64,000 bases of DNA from Candidatus Contendibacter sp. (GCA_029624675.1 JARSSP010000047.1:1-64000); one strand, 5' to 3'. Numbered from the stretch's first letter, positions 16,621 through 26,917 are shown. Program-made: numbers and translations. Notes: a model not told the origin generated them from the sequence alone.

Positions 16621-19600
16621 TTACTTTTTCCCCAAAACCGATTGCTTTGTCTTCACTGGCGGGACCACGAAAGTGATGGTGAACTCGGTTCCCCCGCTGC
16701 GTTGCAGGGTAAGATCGCCCCGCAGTTGCCGGATCAGGGTGGCGACGATGGTCAGGCCCAGCGTTTTGGAGTGCTGGGGATCGACGGCGGGTGGCAATCC
16801 CATCCCATTATCCCAAACCCGTAGCATGACGCGCTTCTCCCCGGACCTCTTCAACTCGACGCCGATGATTCCAGCTCTGTCTGGGGAAAAGGCGTACTTG
16901 AGCGCGTTGGTGATCAATTCGTTGATGATCAAACCGCAGGGCACGGCGTGCTCGACGCTGATGGACAGCGGTTCGATATTGGTTTGCAAGTTAATCAAGC
17001 GATTCGCGCTGGCGTAGGACGAAAACAGGGAATCGGTCAGGTTTCGCACATACTCGGCAAAGTCGATGCTGGCCAGATCGGTGGCGCGATACAAACGTTC
17101 GTGAATCAGCGCCATCGAGCGTACCCGATTACGGCTCTCGCGGAATTTTTCGCGGGTGGCCCGATCCCCGATCACTTCAGCCTGCAAGTCGAGCAGGCTG
17201 GTGATGATTTGCAAGTTGTTCTTCACCCGGTGATGGATTTCCTTGAGCAACACCTCTTTTTCTTGTAGCGAGGACTTGATTTTCTCCTCCGTCGCCTTGC
17301 GTTCGCGGATGTCGCGAACGAACGCGCAATTGTATTCCGTATCGCCGAAGCGCAAGTGGGTAGCGGTAATTTCCACCGGATACAGCTCGCCATTTTTCCT
17401 TTTGTGAAGCGCCTCGAATGTCGTATGGCCAGCTTCCTTGAGAATCCGCCAGGTGATCGGCCAGTTTTGGGCTAGATCCGAAGGAGAAATGTCCGGCACT
17501 CTCAGACCGAGCAATTCGTCGCGCGAATGGCCAAGGGCGCGGCAGGCCGCCTCGTTGACGTAATCGAAACCGCTATCGGGCCTTACAAGATAAATCTCCT
17601 CGGCGGATTGATCGACCATGAACTGAGTCAGTTGGAGCACCTGTTCAGCGCGTTGGCGCTCGGCGATTTCCTGTTGCAGTCGCACGTTGGTTGCCTCCAA
17701 GGCGACGGTGCGCTCACCGACCAGTCTTTCCAGATGGTCGCGATAGTTCTTCAGTTCAATCTCGACCTGCTTGCGCGCGGTGATATCGATCATGGTGCCG
17801 ATCATCCGCAGTGGATGGCCCGCCTCATCGCGGATAAGAGTCCCAAAATCCTGCACCCAGCGGATCTCGCCATCCGTGCGGACGATACGAAATTCAAGGT
17901 CTAAGTCCCCGCCGGATTTCACGGCTTCCCAAGCCTTGGATTGCGCCCAGGCGCGATCGTCGGGATGTATCGATCGCAACAGTTTTTCCAGCGAAAAAGG
18001 CAGAAACTCCGGACCTCTCCCAAATATTTCCAAGGTTCTTTTGGAAGCCACATTCCGATCGCTTCGCAAATCCCATTCCCAAACTCCCGCGTCGGCGGCT
18101 TGCAAAGCCAGGCGCAGGCGGGCTTCGCTCTCCTTCAGTTCTTCTTCGGCTTGCTTGCGCTGGGTGATATCGATATTGATACCCACCATTCGCTCCGGCC
18201 ACCCGGCACTGTCGTAGAAAATTCTGGCGGTATCGCTAATCCAGCGGATCTCACCACTCATCCTGACGATACGATATTCCTGGGCAGACAGATCACTCCT
18301 CCGGGCGAGGTTTTCCTGTACCCATTCCAACACGCGATCCCGGTCGTCAGGGTGCAACCGTTCCACCCAAGTCTCGAAACCCGGTTGCTCGACACACGGT
18401 AATCCGAACAGGGGGAACATCTCGGGTGACCAAGCGACGGCGTTGTCCTTAACATTCCATTCCCACGCCCCGGCATTGGCGACTTCCAGCGCCAAGTGTA
18501 GCCTGGCCTCGCTTTGCCTGAGCGATTGTTCCGTGCGTTCTCGCTCGGCGATTTCCAAGCGCAGTTTTTGATTGGCCAATGCCAATTCGCCGGTGCGTTC
18601 GACGACCATATCCTCCAAGTGTTCCCGATGGCGACGCAGTTCCGCCTCGGCCTGCTTGCGCTCGGTGATGTCGATAGCGAATCCGCCCAGCAGCATCGGC
18701 TTTCCGGCTCGATGGAGCGGAAACTTGACCGTCTCGAAGATGCGTGTTTCGCCATTGGCCAGTGGTATCAACCTCTCTTGCCGCTGGAAACCAGTGGCCA
18801 ATGCCCGACGGTCGTCGGCGATTATCAGCGCCGCCACTTCGGTGGGATACACCTCGGACGTAGCCTTATTTAGCCAGCCATCGTCAATGTGTTGACGGAA
18901 ATATTGGTTAGCGAAAAGATAGCGCGAATCCTGATCCTTAATGAAGGTCAAGGCGGGCAGATGATTCATGAACGCGGCGAAGCGGTCTTCGCTTTCGCGC
19001 AATGCATCCTCAGCCTGCTTGCGCTCGGTGATGTCGAGCTGGATGCCATGCAATCCAATCGGCTCGCCGTGTTCGTCCAACTGAAACATGCCAATGCTGT
19101 TGATCCAGCGGATTCCAGTCGATGTTACGATACGGTATTCGATATTCAAATCCCGCCCATCCCGCAACGATTGTTTCACTTGCGCGTCGATCCGCGCGCG
19201 ATCATCGGGATGAACATAACGCTGCCACAGAGCATAGCTGGGCTGCGCGTCTTGGGGTTCCAAGCCGAGCAGCAGATAGTTCTCGTCCGACCAGACGATT
19301 TCCTGGGTGCGCAGATTCCATTGCCAGGCCCCAGCCTTGGCGGCCTTGAGCGCCACGCTCATCAGATTCCGGCTTTCACGCAACGCCAATTCGATCCGCT
19401 TGCGGTCGGTGATGTCGTTGAAAATCGCCAGGATTTTGTCTTCGATCAGGGCGCCGGCCACATTCACCACGCGCACCGAGCCATCGCGATGGACAATGTC
19501 GACATCGGTTGGCGCGATGTCGGTTCCGTTTCGCCTGGCGTGCTCCATTCCGGTGATCCAGCGTTCCAGAATGCCCTGGCGGTAGATCGGATCGGGATAG

Positions 19601-21528
19601 GCGCGCAAGAACCATTCCTCGACACTGGGAATATCCTCGCGCCGATAGCCGAACTGTTCGGTGAACCGGGGGTTGAGGTATTCGATGTTGCCTTGCGCGT
19701 CGGAAACGCCCATCGCCACCGGCGACGCTTCGATCAGACGGCGGAATTTCGCCTCGCTCGCCCGCAACGACTCCTCGGCTCGTTTGCGTCTAGTAATGTC
19801 GCGCACGATGGCCCACATGCCGGCGGGTTGGCCGGTCGCGTCCCGTACCAATATGGTTCTCAACTCGATGGGAAAAATGGTCCCGTCCTTGCGGCGATAT
19901 TCCTTTTCATAGATTTCGGAGTATCCCCTGGGCAAAACTTGTTGCTCGATGATCTCCGTCTCGAACGCCTGCCATTTCTCGGGAGTTAAGTCTTGATACG
20001 TCAGGCGGAAAAGCTCTTCTTCCGAATAGCCCAGCATCCGTTGGTAGGCTGTGTTGAATTCCTGAAGACGGCCGCTCATATCGGTACTGACGAAGGCGTC
20101 CCGCAGGGATTCGTACAAGCGGCGGTACTTGGCTTCACTCTCTTGCAAGGCATCCCGCGCCCGCTTGCGGTCGGTGATGTCGATGGCTATCCCGCCGATC
20201 AGGGGCGATCCCGCGCCTGTCCGCATGGGGAATTTGATGGTTTGAAAAACCCGGGTTTCGCCGTCGGCCACCGTCAGCGTTTGCTCAAGCTCCAACACGC
20301 TGCCAGCCAGCGCTTGTCGATCGCTGGCCATCATCCCTGGGGCGGTTACCGACGGTAGTTTTTCCGCAACGGTCTTGCCAAGCCAGTCAGCCGCATCGAA
20401 ACATTCTCGAAGATATTTATTGAGATAGACGTGTCGGCATTGATCATCCTTGATGAAGGCCACGGCGGGCAGGTGATCCATGAAGGCGGTGAACTGTTCC
20501 TGGCTCTCACGAAGATGTTCTTCCATGCGCTTGCGTTGGATGGCCATGGCGTAGAGATCGGCCAACCGCTCGATCAGCGCCAAATCTTGCTCGCCGTAGT
20601 CGCGGTCCGAGTTGGCCAAGACCACTTGCCCCACCAGCACCCCCTCGGCCATCGCGGGCGCGGAGATAAAACGCTGGATCGGTATATGGCCAGGCGGCGT
20701 GCCGGACGAACGCGGATCATCGGCGGGCGCGTTGCTCAACAGCGCTTGGCGATGATTCAGCACCCAGCCCCACAGCCCCTTGAACTCCCTGAAGACAAAG
20801 GTCTTGTCCTGAACCTGGCAGACATCCCAAACGTCCCCGCCGAGCGTCGAGCTTACCAAATAGCCCGTCATCGGGTCGATGTAACCGACAAAGCCGTATG
20901 CACTTCCCGTGAGGCGCTTGGCGTGTTTCAAAACCAGGGAGGCCATGTCTTCGACTGTCATCCGCTCAAGCAGCGAGCGGGAAACCTCGGCCAGGGCGGC
21001 ATTGACTTGCGCTTCCCAGACCAGTTTTTCCTGCGCCCTCTTTTGCTCGGTGATGTCACGGGCCACGGTGAACAGAAACTTGACCTCGCCGTGCCGCGTC
21101 CTGTGGACCAGGATAATCTGGGAGATTGGAATTTCCCGTCCCTCGCGAGTCACCAGAGCCGTCTCGCCACGCCAGATGCCCTCCCGCAAGGTGGTGGGGA
21201 TGGCTTCGTTAGCAATCAAGTCGCTCGCCCAGGGCGGATGCATGTCGGCGATCCGGAATTGACCAACGTCCGCCGCCTCGTCGATGCCCACCAACCGCCG
21301 TCCAGCACGATTGAGATAACCCACACGCCCGTCAAGGTCCGCCGTGCTGATAAAATCGGCGGCCTCGTCCAGGAGGATGCGCAAGTCGACGCGCTGCTGC
21401 GTGGTCGATTTCCGCGAAACGACCTCATCGGCGCCAGCCCTTTGCTTCAAGAGGGCTTCGAGCCGTTGATTGTCGGCTCGCAGCCGAGCGTTTTCGGCTT
21501 GAAGCCGTGCGATGAGATCGTCATCCAC
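16621..21528 (-). CDS. Giant cytoplasmic multi-PAS/GAF sensor histidine kinase (HisKA_2)
   Basis: 1635 residues. After an N-terminal coiled coil (1-40) come PAS1 (46-170), a GAF domain (175-335), then eight more PAS domains ending near 1420, a HisKA_2 domain (EIHHRVKNNLQI, His1433) and a HATPase (N-box NELITNALKYAF near 1536, DNGMG near 1573). Each PAS is followed by a PAC-type DITERK or DITDRKR end. PAS2 and PAS6 share DHLPA..FIKD; PAS5, PAS7 and PAS8 share a PAS_3 fold with AKAGAWQWN-like starts, so modules were duplicated. No membrane segment. The start is GTG at 21528, because no in-frame ATG is better placed. HisKA_2 kinases usually phosphorylate separate receivers, here most simply the hybrid kinase encoded one base downstream. 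Confidence 0.9.
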   Translation of the reverse strand: MDDDLIARLQAENARLRADNQRLEALLKQRAGADEVVSRKSTTQQRVDLRILLDEAADFISTADLDGRVGYLNRAGRRLVGIDEAADVGQFRIADMHPPWASDLIANEAIPTTLREGIWRGETALVTREGREIPISQIILVHRTRHGEVKFLFTVARDITEQKRAQEKLVWEAQVNAALAEVSRSLLERMTVEDMASLVLKHAKRLTGSAYGFVGYIDPMTGYLVSSTLGGDVWDVCQVQDKTFVFREFKGLWGWVLNHRQALLSNAPADDPRSSGTPPGHIPIQRFISAPAMAEGVLVGQVVLANSDRDYGEQDLALIERLADLYAMAIQRKRMEEHLRESQEQFTAFMDHLPAVAFIKDDQCRHVYLNKYLRECFDAADWLGKTVAEKLPSVTAPGMMASDRQALAGSVLELEQTLTVADGETRVFQTIKFPMRTGAGSPLIGGIAIDITDRKRARDALQESEAKYRRLYESLRDAFVSTDMSGRLQEFNTAYQRMLGYSEEELFRLTYQDLTPEKWQAFETEIIEQQVLPRGYSEIYEKEYRRKDGTIFPIELRTILVRDATGQPAGMWAIVRDITRRKRAEESLRASEAKFRRLIEASPVAMGVSDAQGNIEYLNPRFTEQFGYRREDIPSVEEWFLRAYPDPIYRQGILERWITGMEHARRNGTDIAPTDVDIVHRDGSVRVVNVAGALIEDKILAIFNDITDRKRIELALRESRNLMSVALKAAKAGAWQWNLRTQEIVWSDENYLLLGLEPQDAQPSYALWQRYVHPDDRARIDAQVKQSLRDGRDLNIEYRIVTSTGIRWINSIGMFQLDEHGEPIGLHGIQLDITERKQAEDALRESEDRFAAFMNHLPALTFIKDQDSRYLFANQYFRQHIDDGWLNKATSEVYPTEVAALIIADDRRALATGFQRQERLIPLANGETRIFETVKFPLHRAGKPMLLGGFAIDITERKQAEAELRRHREHLEDMVVERTGELALANQKLRLEIAERERTEQSLRQSEARLHLALEVANAGAWEWNVKDNAVAWSPEMFPLFGLPCVEQPGFETWVERLHPDDRDRVLEWVQENLARRSDLSAQEYRIVRMSGEIRWISDTARIFYDSAGWPERMVGINIDITQRKQAEEELKESEARLRLALQAADAGVWEWDLRSDRNVASKRTLEIFGRGPEFLPFSLEKLLRSIHPDDRAWAQSKAWEAVKSGGDLDLEFRIVRTDGEIRWVQDFGTLIRDEAGHPLRMIGTMIDITARKQVEIELKNYRDHLERLVGERTVALEATNVRLQQEIAERQRAEQVLQLTQFMVDQSAEEIYLVRPDSGFDYVNEAACRALGHSRDELLGLRVPDISPSDLAQNWPITWRILKEAGHTTFEALHKRKNGELYPVEITATHLRFGDTEYNCAFVRDIRERKATEEKIKSSLQEKEVLLKEIHHRVKNNLQIITSLLDLQAEVIGDRATREKFRESRNRVRSMALIHERLYRATDLASIDFAEYVRNLTDSLFSSYASANRLINLQTNIEPLSISVEHAVPCGLIINELITNALKYAFSPDRAGIIGVELKRSGEKRVMLRVWDNGMGLPPAVDPQHSKTLGLTIVATLIRQLRGDLTLQRSGGTEFTITFVVPPVKTKQSVLGKK

Positions 21529-21585
21529 GTTGTAAGCTCTTAATTAAGATCATCGATAATAGGCGGGCGGACATTCCACCGATGC

Positions 21586-22647
21586 TTAACCCGCCGGCTC
21601 GAATCCATACGGCAGCGGTTCCAATCGCAGCGCCGGGCCGCCAATACCATTCAAATGCAGCGTTCCCCGTTCCGCGCACTCGATCAGCGCCACCGCCAGC
21701 ACGGCGTAACCACCGTCGGGATGAGGACAGGCGTCGGCCAATTGACCGGCGCTCTGGCTGGCGTCGGCCTGGGGCGAGAACAGCGGATCGCCGGGGCGAG
21801 GCGGCGTCGGGCTGTCCACCCGACCCAGCACCATCCGTCGCTTGAGCTTGCCTAGATAATGGGTGCGTGCCACGATTTCCTGTCCAGTGTAGCAACCCTT
21901 TTGGAAACTAATTCCGTCCAGCAGTTGCAGATTCAGCATCTGTGGCACGAACGCCTCCACGGTTTCCGGGTACACCGCCGGCGTCCCCGCCAGAATCTCC
22001 AGCAACCGCCACGGCTCGGGGCCGGTGAAGGTGACATCGGCTTCGAGCTGGGTCCAAAGGGCTTGCACCGCCATCAACGAGCCGTGCAACTCGAAACGCG
22101 GCGTCGAACCGGGCAGGCGGATCACGGTGATGTCCCGTGAATCGGCCGGCGCCTGGACGACCTCGTTGGCCGCCCGCGGGACCGCGCCAAGCAGTTTTGT
22201 CAACAAAGCGTCGGCGTTCGGCCCGGCGACGTCGATCCGCGTCCAGCGATCGCTGGCGTCTTCCAGCCGGACCTTAGCCCGCAACACATAGCGACGCAAC
22301 CGGGTCAGCGTGGGCCCCACCAAAGCGCGCGGCAATTCCAGACACAAGGCGTCCTCGCGCCGGAATAGGCGGAGGCAGGCCAGCGCCCGGCCCTTGGGCG
22401 TGCAATACGCGCCGATCCGGCTGCGATCCGGGGTCACCGCCCGAACGTCGCAGGTGAGCTGTCCTTGCAGGAATGGATCGGCGTCCGGACCGTGCGCGGC
22501 GATCAGGCCCTGGTCCGACCGATCGCCGCAAATGTCGCCATGCAGCGCCGCCCACCGCTCGACGTCCGGCCGACCGAAATGCACCGGCCGGCCGCTTTCC
22601 AGACAGACGCCGAACCGTTCGAGAAAATCGTTCCACGCCACGTTCAT
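21586..22647 (-). CDS. ygfZ: tRNA-modifying/Fe-S folate-binding protein YgfZ
   Basis: 353 residues. The signature KGCYTGQEIVAR (Cys252) followed by YLGKLKRRM is diagnostic of the YgfZ/IBA57 family, folate-binding proteins that support iron-sulfur enzymes such as MiaB. The ATG at 22647 is the family-like start (MNVAWNDFLERFG); the open frame extends much further upstream but is non-coding across the divergent promoter region. It is divergent from the succinate dehydrogenase operon, which contains an Fe-S subunit, a common neighbourhood in gammaproteobacteria. Confidence 0.92.
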   Translation of the reverse strand: MNVAWNDFLERFGVCLESGRPVHFGRPDVERWAALHGDICGDRSDQGLIAAHGPDADPFLQGQLTCDVRAVTPDRSRIGAYCTPKGRALACLRLFRREDALCLELPRALVGPTLTRLRRYVLRAKVRLEDASDRWTRIDVAGPNADALLTKLLGAVPRAANEVVQAPADSRDITVIRLPGSTPRFELHGSLMAVQALWTQLEADVTFTGPEPWRLLEILAGTPAVYPETVEAFVPQMLNLQLLDGISFQKGCYTGQEIVARTHYLGKLKRRMVLGRVDSPTPPRPGDPLFSPQADASQSAGQLADACPHPDGGYAVLAVALIECAERGTLHLNGIGGPALRLEPLPYGFEPAG

Positions 22648-22875
22648 TTTTCGATACCCGATGGTGAGTTGGGTCCGACCGCCGCGACCGTCACCGCCCC
22701 TGCTTCGTTGCGTTCGCGGGCGGCGACCGGCATAATAAACCCTGCAAAATATGGCCGGAATACGCTTCGCGCCGCAAGGGCGCGATGTCCGGAGCCCGGT
22801 GGTCTCGTCGGCGGATGGGACCGGGACGGTCCACCGCCACCACCCACGAACCCTAAGAATACTAAGGTGAGTTGC

Positions 22876-23046
22876 ATGAGCGAAAATCACCAGCAGACGC
22901 CACCCTCCACGCCGCCGGCCGTAACCCCCGACCCGCCCCCAGCCGCCGAGCCTCCCGAACGGCCCAAGGAATACGGTGGACCCAAGGGTCCGGAGCCGAC
23001 CCGCTACGGCGACTGGGAAAAGGCCGGCCGCTGCATCGACTTTTAG
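22876..23046 (+). CDS. Succinate dehydrogenase assembly factor 4 family (DUF1674)
   Basis: 56-residue protein with a Pro-rich N-terminus and the conserved C-terminus YGGPKGPEPTRYGDWEKAGRCIDF, the DUF1674/SDHAF4 signature. Family members bind free flavinylated SdhA and help its assembly with SdhB. Location directly before sdhC supports this role. About 155 bp separate it from sdhC, with no gene in between. Confidence 0.88.
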   Translation: MSENHQQTPPSTPPAVTPDPPPAAEPPERPKEYGGPKGPEPTRYGDWEKAGRCIDF

Positions 23047-23201
23047 CAGGCCGTTCCGCTTCGCCGGTTCGTAGCGCCGAACGCGGTTCCTATTCTCCTT
23101 TCCCCGTCGTTCATCCGGCAATTCAACCGGCTTTCGGTTATTATTGCATCGCACCAATCAAGCCCCGTCTTCCATCGCCACCGCGTAACGAGGAGAAACG
23201 T

Positions 23202-23588
23202 ATGTCAGCCAAACAACGGCCCTTGTCGCCGTTCATGATCGGCCCCTACTACAAACCCCAAATGACCTCGATCCTGTCCATCACCCACCGCGCCACCGGC
23301 GCCGGCCTCGTGGTGGGCACCCTGTTGCTGGTGTACTGGCTGGCGTCCGCCGCGATCGGTCCCAAAGCCTACGCGCAAGCCCAGACAGTGCTGGGGTCCA
23401 TGCTGGGACAACTGTTCCTGTTTCTGTGGACCTGGGCGTTGTTCTACCACCTGGCCAACGGCATCCGCCACCTGTTCTGGGACGCCGGTTATGGCTTTGA
23501 ACTGGAAGACGCCGCCAAGTCCGGCTGGGCGGTGGTGTGGTCCTCCATCATCCTGACTTTCCTGTGCTGGCTGATCGCCGCGCCCTGA
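23202..23588 (+). CDS. sdhC: Succinate dehydrogenase cytochrome b556 subunit
   Basis: 128 residues with three membrane helices. Family motifs are the N-terminal RPLSPFMIGPYYKPQMTSILSITHRATG and FYHLANGIRHLFWD, which supplies the heme-b His ligand. AGGAG precedes the ATG at 23202. Anchors the complex in the inner membrane and forms the ubiquinone site with SdhD. Confidence 0.93.
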   Translation: MSAKQRPLSPFMIGPYYKPQMTSILSITHRATGAGLVVGTLLLVYWLASAAIGPKAYAQAQTVLGSMLGQLFLFLWTWALFYHLANGIRHLFWDAGYGFELEDAAKSGWAVVWSSIILTFLCWLIAAP

Positions 23589-23599
23589 GGAGAAACGTC

Positions 23600-23977
23600 A
23601 TGAGCATTCGCACTCCGCTCGCCCACGTTCGCGGTCTGGGCACCGCCAAAGACGGCACGCACCACTGGTGGGTGCAGCGCGTCACCTCCATTATCCTGGT
23701 GCCGCTGGTGCTGTGGTTCGCGTTTTCCATGCTGCGCTACTCGCGCGTCGAACACGAGGTTTTCCAGCACTGGCTAAGCAATCCGTATCGAGCCGGCGCC
23801 ATGGTGGCCCTGCTCGCCACAGCGTTCTATCACGCCAGTCTGGGCATGCAAGTTATTTACGAGGACTATGTCCGGCCGGAAGGGGCTAAATTCATCGCGC
23901 TGCTGGTCACGCAGTTTGTGCTGTTTCTGCTGGGCGCCATTTCCATCGTCGCCGTGCTCAAGATCGCACTGGCCTGA
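23600..23977 (+). CDS. sdhD: Succinate dehydrogenase hydrophobic anchor subunit
   Basis: 125 residues with three membrane helices and the family signature AFYHASLGMQVIYEDYVRPE, with a heme-ligand His. GGAG overlaps the end of sdhC (GAGGAGAAACGTC) and the ATG is 12 bp after its stop. Second membrane anchor and quinone-binding subunit. Confidence 0.92.
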   Translation: MSIRTPLAHVRGLGTAKDGTHHWWVQRVTSIILVPLVLWFAFSMLRYSRVEHEVFQHWLSNPYRAGAMVALLATAFYHASLGMQVIYEDYVRPEGAKFIALLVTQFVLFLLGAISIVAVLKIALA

Positions 23978-24003
23978 CGCCCACCACTGGAGGCTGAGGT
24001 TTC

Positions 24004-25794
24004 ATGTCCAACGCATACCCACTGATTCATCATAATTACGACGTGGTCGTGGTCGGCGCCGGCGGCGCGGGCTTGCGCGCCACCTTCGGCATGGCGCAGA
24101 AAGGCTTGAAGACCGCCTGCCTGACCAAGGTGTTCCCGACCCGCAGCCATACCGTGGCCGCGCAGGGCGGCATGTCGGCGGCGCTCGGCAACATGGGCCA
24201 GGACCTGTGGCAATGGCACATGTACGACACCGTCAAGGGTTCAGACTGGCTGGGTGATCAGGACGCCATCGAATACATGTGCCGCGAGGCGGTGCCGGCG
24301 GTCATCGAACTGGAGCACTACGGCGTCCCCTTCTCCCGCACCGGGGAAGGCAAGATCTACCAGCGGCCGTTCGGCGGCATGACCACCAACTTTGGCGAAG
24401 GCATCGCCCAGCGCACCTGCGCCGCCGCCGACCGCACCGGCCACGCCATCCTGCACACGCTGTATCAGCAGGCGCTCAAGCACGACGCCGAGTTTTTCAT
24501 CGAATACTTCGCGCTGGATCTGATCATGGACGACGCCGGCGCCTGTCGCGGCGTGGTGGCCTGGGATCTGGCCGACGGCACGCTGCATGTGTTCCGCGCT
24601 CACCAGACCGTGCTGGCGACCGGCGGCTACGGCCGCGCCTATTTCTCGGCCACCTCCGCCCACACCTGCACCGGCGACGGCAACGGCATGGTGCTGCGCG
24701 CCGGCCTGCCGTTGCAGGACATGGAGTTCACCCAGTTCCACCCGACCGGCATCTACGGCTCCGGCTGTCTGATGACCGAAGGTTGTCGCGGTGAAGGCGG
24801 CTACCTGACCAATTCCAACGGCGAGCGCTTCATGGAGCGTTACGCGCCCAACGCCAAGGACCTCGCCTCGCGCGACGTGGTCAGCCGCTCGATGACCATC
24901 GAAATCCGCGAAGGGCGCGGCGTCGGCGAGCATAAGGACCACATCCATCTGCACCTGGAACACCTGGGCGCCGACGTCATCAACAAGCGGTTGCCCGGCA
25001 TCGCCGAGACCGCCCGCATCTTCGCCGGCGTGGACGTGACCAAGGAACCGGCGCCGGTGTTGCCGACCGTGCATTACAACATGGGCGGCATCCCGACCAA
25101 TTATCGCGGCGAGGTGGTGATCCTCAAGGACGGCAATCCCGATACCGTGATTCCCGGCCTGATGGCCATCGGCGAAGCGGCCTGCGTATCGGTGCACGGC
25201 GCCAACCGCCTGGGCTCCAACTCGCTGCTCGACATCGTGGTGTTCGGTCGCGCCGCCGCCATCCGCTGCGCCGAGCTGATCCAGCCCAACAGCCCACACG
25301 GGGCGTTGCCACAAGCCTCGGTGGACCGGATCGTGGCCCGCTTCGACGGGCTGCGCCACGCCAAGGGCGAGAACCCGACCGCCAGCCTGCGGATGCGGAT
25401 GCAGCGGACCATGCAGAATCACGCGGCGGTGTTCCGCACCGGCGATTCCATGGCCGAGGGTATCAAGTTGCTGGAAGAGGTATACGCCGGCTTCGAGCAG
25501 ATTGGAGTCAGCGACCGGGGCCTGGTCTGGAATTCCGATCTGGTCGAGACGCTGGAGCTGGACAACCTGCTCGGTTGCGCGATGGTGTCGATCAAGTCGG
25601 CGATCAACCGGCCCGAAAGCCGCGGCGCGCATGCCCGCGAGGACTATCCGGATCGCGACGACGACCACTGGATGAAACACACGCTGGCCTGGCTGGGCCC
25701 CAAGGGCGAGGTCAAGATCGACTACCGTCCGGTCCACACCTACACCTTGACCAATGAGGTGGAATACATTCCACCCAAGAAGCGCACGTACTGA
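24004..25794 (+). CDS. sdhA: Succinate dehydrogenase flavoprotein subunit
   Basis: 596 residues. FAD dinucleotide-binding motif [14 protein letters not shown] at the N-terminus, the covalent-FAD histidine in [10 protein letters not shown], substrate and catalytic segments [12 protein letters not shown] and [11 protein letters not shown], and [19 protein letters not shown]. Oxidises succinate to fumarate in the TCA cycle and respiratory chain. Starts 26 bp after sdhD; sdhB follows 12 bp after its stop. Confidence 0.96.
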   Translation: MSNAYPLIHHNYDVVVVGAGGAGLRATFGMAQKGLKTACLTKVFPTRSHTVAAQGGMSAALGNMGQDLWQWHMYDTVKGSDWLGDQDAIEYMCREAVPAVIELEHYGVPFSRTGEGKIYQRPFGGMTTNFGEGIAQRTCAAADRTGHAILHTLYQQALKHDAEFFIEYFALDLIMDDAGACRGVVAWDLADGTLHVFRAHQTVLATGGYGRAYFSATSAHTCTGDGNGMVLRAGLPLQDMEFTQFHPTGIYGSGCLMTEGCRGEGGYLTNSNGERFMERYAPNAKDLASRDVVSRSMTIEIREGRGVGEHKDHIHLHLEHLGADVINKRLPGIAETARIFAGVDVTKEPAPVLPTVHYNMGGIPTNYRGEVVILKDGNPDTVIPGLMAIGEAACVSVHGANRLGSNSLLDIVVFGRAAAIRCAELIQPNSPHGALPQASVDRIVARFDGLRHAKGENPTASLRMRMQRTMQNHAAVFRTGDSMAEGIKLLEEVYAGFEQIGVSDRGLVWNSDLVETLELDNLLGCAMVSIKSAINRPESRGAHAREDYPDRDDDHWMKHTLAWLGPKGEVKIDYRPVHTYTLTNEVEYIPPKKRTY

Positions 25795-25806
25795 GGGGAC
25801 GCTGCC

Positions 25807-26583
25807 ATGGCTCAATTCAAACTTCCGGCCAATTCCGTCATCGGCAAGGGCAAGACCTACTATGCCGGGGCGGGCGCCAAGAACGTCAAGCGCTTCCAGA
25901 TTTACCGCTGGGACCCGGACAGCGGCGAAAACCCGCGCATGGACACCTACGAGGTCGATCTGGCCGCTTGCGGCCCGATGGTGCTGGACGCCCTGCTCAA
26001 GATCAAGAATGAAGTCGATCCGACCCTGACCTTCCGGCGCTCCTGCCGCGAGGGGGTGTGCGGCTCCTGCGCGATGAACATCGACGGCACCAACACCCTG
26101 GCCTGCACCAAGGCCATTAGCGATGTGTCCGGCGAGGTCAAGATTTACCCGTTGCCGCACATGTCGGTGGTCAAGGACCTGGTGCCGGATCTGACTCACT
26201 TTTACGCCCAGTACGCCTCGATCAAGCCGTGGCTGCAAGCGATCACGCCACCACCGGAGCGGGAGCGGCTGCAATCCGAGGAAGACCGCGCCAAGTTGGA
26301 CGGCCTGTACGAATGCATCCTGTGCGCCTGCTGCTCCACCAGTTGCCCGAGCTACTGGTGGAATGGCGAACGCTACCTGGGTCCCTCGATCCTGCTGCAA
26401 GCCTATCGCTGGATCGTGGATAGCCGCGACGAGTTCACCGGCGAGCGGTTGGATGATCTGGAAGACCCGTTCCGGCTGTACCGCTGCCACACCATCATGA
26501 ACTGCACCAAGACCTGTCCGAAGAGCTTGAATCCCGCGAAGGCCATCGCGGAAATCAAGAAGATGATGGTGGAACGGCGGTAA
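25807..26583 (+). CDS. sdhB: Succinate dehydrogenase iron-sulfur subunit
   Basis: 258 residues. The [2Fe-2S] cysteines are in [13 protein letters not shown] plus a later Cys; the [4Fe-4S] and [3Fe-4S] cysteines are in [16 protein letters not shown] and [12 protein letters not shown]. It carries a slightly extended N-terminus ([21 protein letters not shown]) compared with the short E. coli form. Electron relay from SdhA FAD to quinone. Confidence 0.95.
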   Translation: MAQFKLPANSVIGKGKTYYAGAGAKNVKRFQIYRWDPDSGENPRMDTYEVDLAACGPMVLDALLKIKNEVDPTLTFRRSCREGVCGSCAMNIDGTNTLACTKAISDVSGEVKIYPLPHMSVVKDLVPDLTHFYAQYASIKPWLQAITPPPERERLQSEEDRAKLDGLYECILCACCSTSCPSYWWNGERYLGPSILLQAYRWIVDSRDEFTGERLDDLEDPFRLYRCHTIMNCTKTCPKSLNPAKAIAEIKKMMVERR

Positions 26584-26609
26584 GTCGTTACCTGCTCCCT
26601 CACCCCCAG

Positions 26610-26643
26610 CCCCTCTCCCGCTCGCGGGCGAGGGGTTTTGTTT
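26610..26643 (+). terminator. Palindromic element with T-tract between sdhB and sdhE
   Basis: CCCCTCTCCCG-CTCG-CGGGCGAGGGG with one mismatch in an 11-bp stem, followed by TTTTGTTT. It could terminate the sdhB message or cause partial read-through into sdhE. The preceding CTCACCCCCAGC matches the left side of short palindromic repeats common in gammaproteobacterial intergenic DNA. Confidence 0.65.
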
Positions 26644-26659
26644 GTAGGAGACGCGGATC

Positions 26660-26917
26660 GTGGATGAACAAATCGGTAAATTGCGCTGGCGCTGCCGGCG
26701 CGGCATGAAGGAACTGGATCTGCTGACGCTGGCTTATCTGGAGCGGCATTACCCCACCGCGTCGGCGGAGGAACAGCGGGCGTTCGCGGATTTGCTGGAA
26801 CTGCAAGACCCGCTGCTGATGAGCTACATGGTCGGGCGGGACATACCGGCGGATGCGACGACAGCGAGGGTGGTGGGGGTGATGCGGACGTTGCTGAACG
26901 AGACGGATCACTCTTGA
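26660..26917 (+). CDS. sdhE: FAD assembly factor SdhE
   Basis: 85 residues with the RGMKELDLLTLAYLERHYP motif; the RGxxE core of the SdhE/SDHAF2 family contacts SdhA during covalent flavinylation. The start is GTG at 26660 with TAGGAG upstream. It follows sdhB after a terminator-like hairpin. Together with the DUF1674 gene at 22876 the operon carries two distinct SdhA assembly factors. Confidence 0.92.
   Translation: MDEQIGKLRWRCRRGMKELDLLTLAYLERHYPTASAEEQRAFADLLELQDPLLMSYMVGRDIPADATTARVVGVMRTLLNETDHS

Noticed and set aside
26584..26659. Small regulatory RNA gene between sdhB and sdhE
   Set aside because: The hairpin with T-tract is explained by a terminator or a short palindromic repeat; no promoter is evident before it.
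24241..26706. 821-codon open frame antisense to sdhA/sdhB
   Set aside because: High G+C coding DNA commonly leaves long open antisense frames. The plus strand encodes two unmistakable enzymes; the antisense product is low-complexity Arg/His/Gln/Gly and has no domain.
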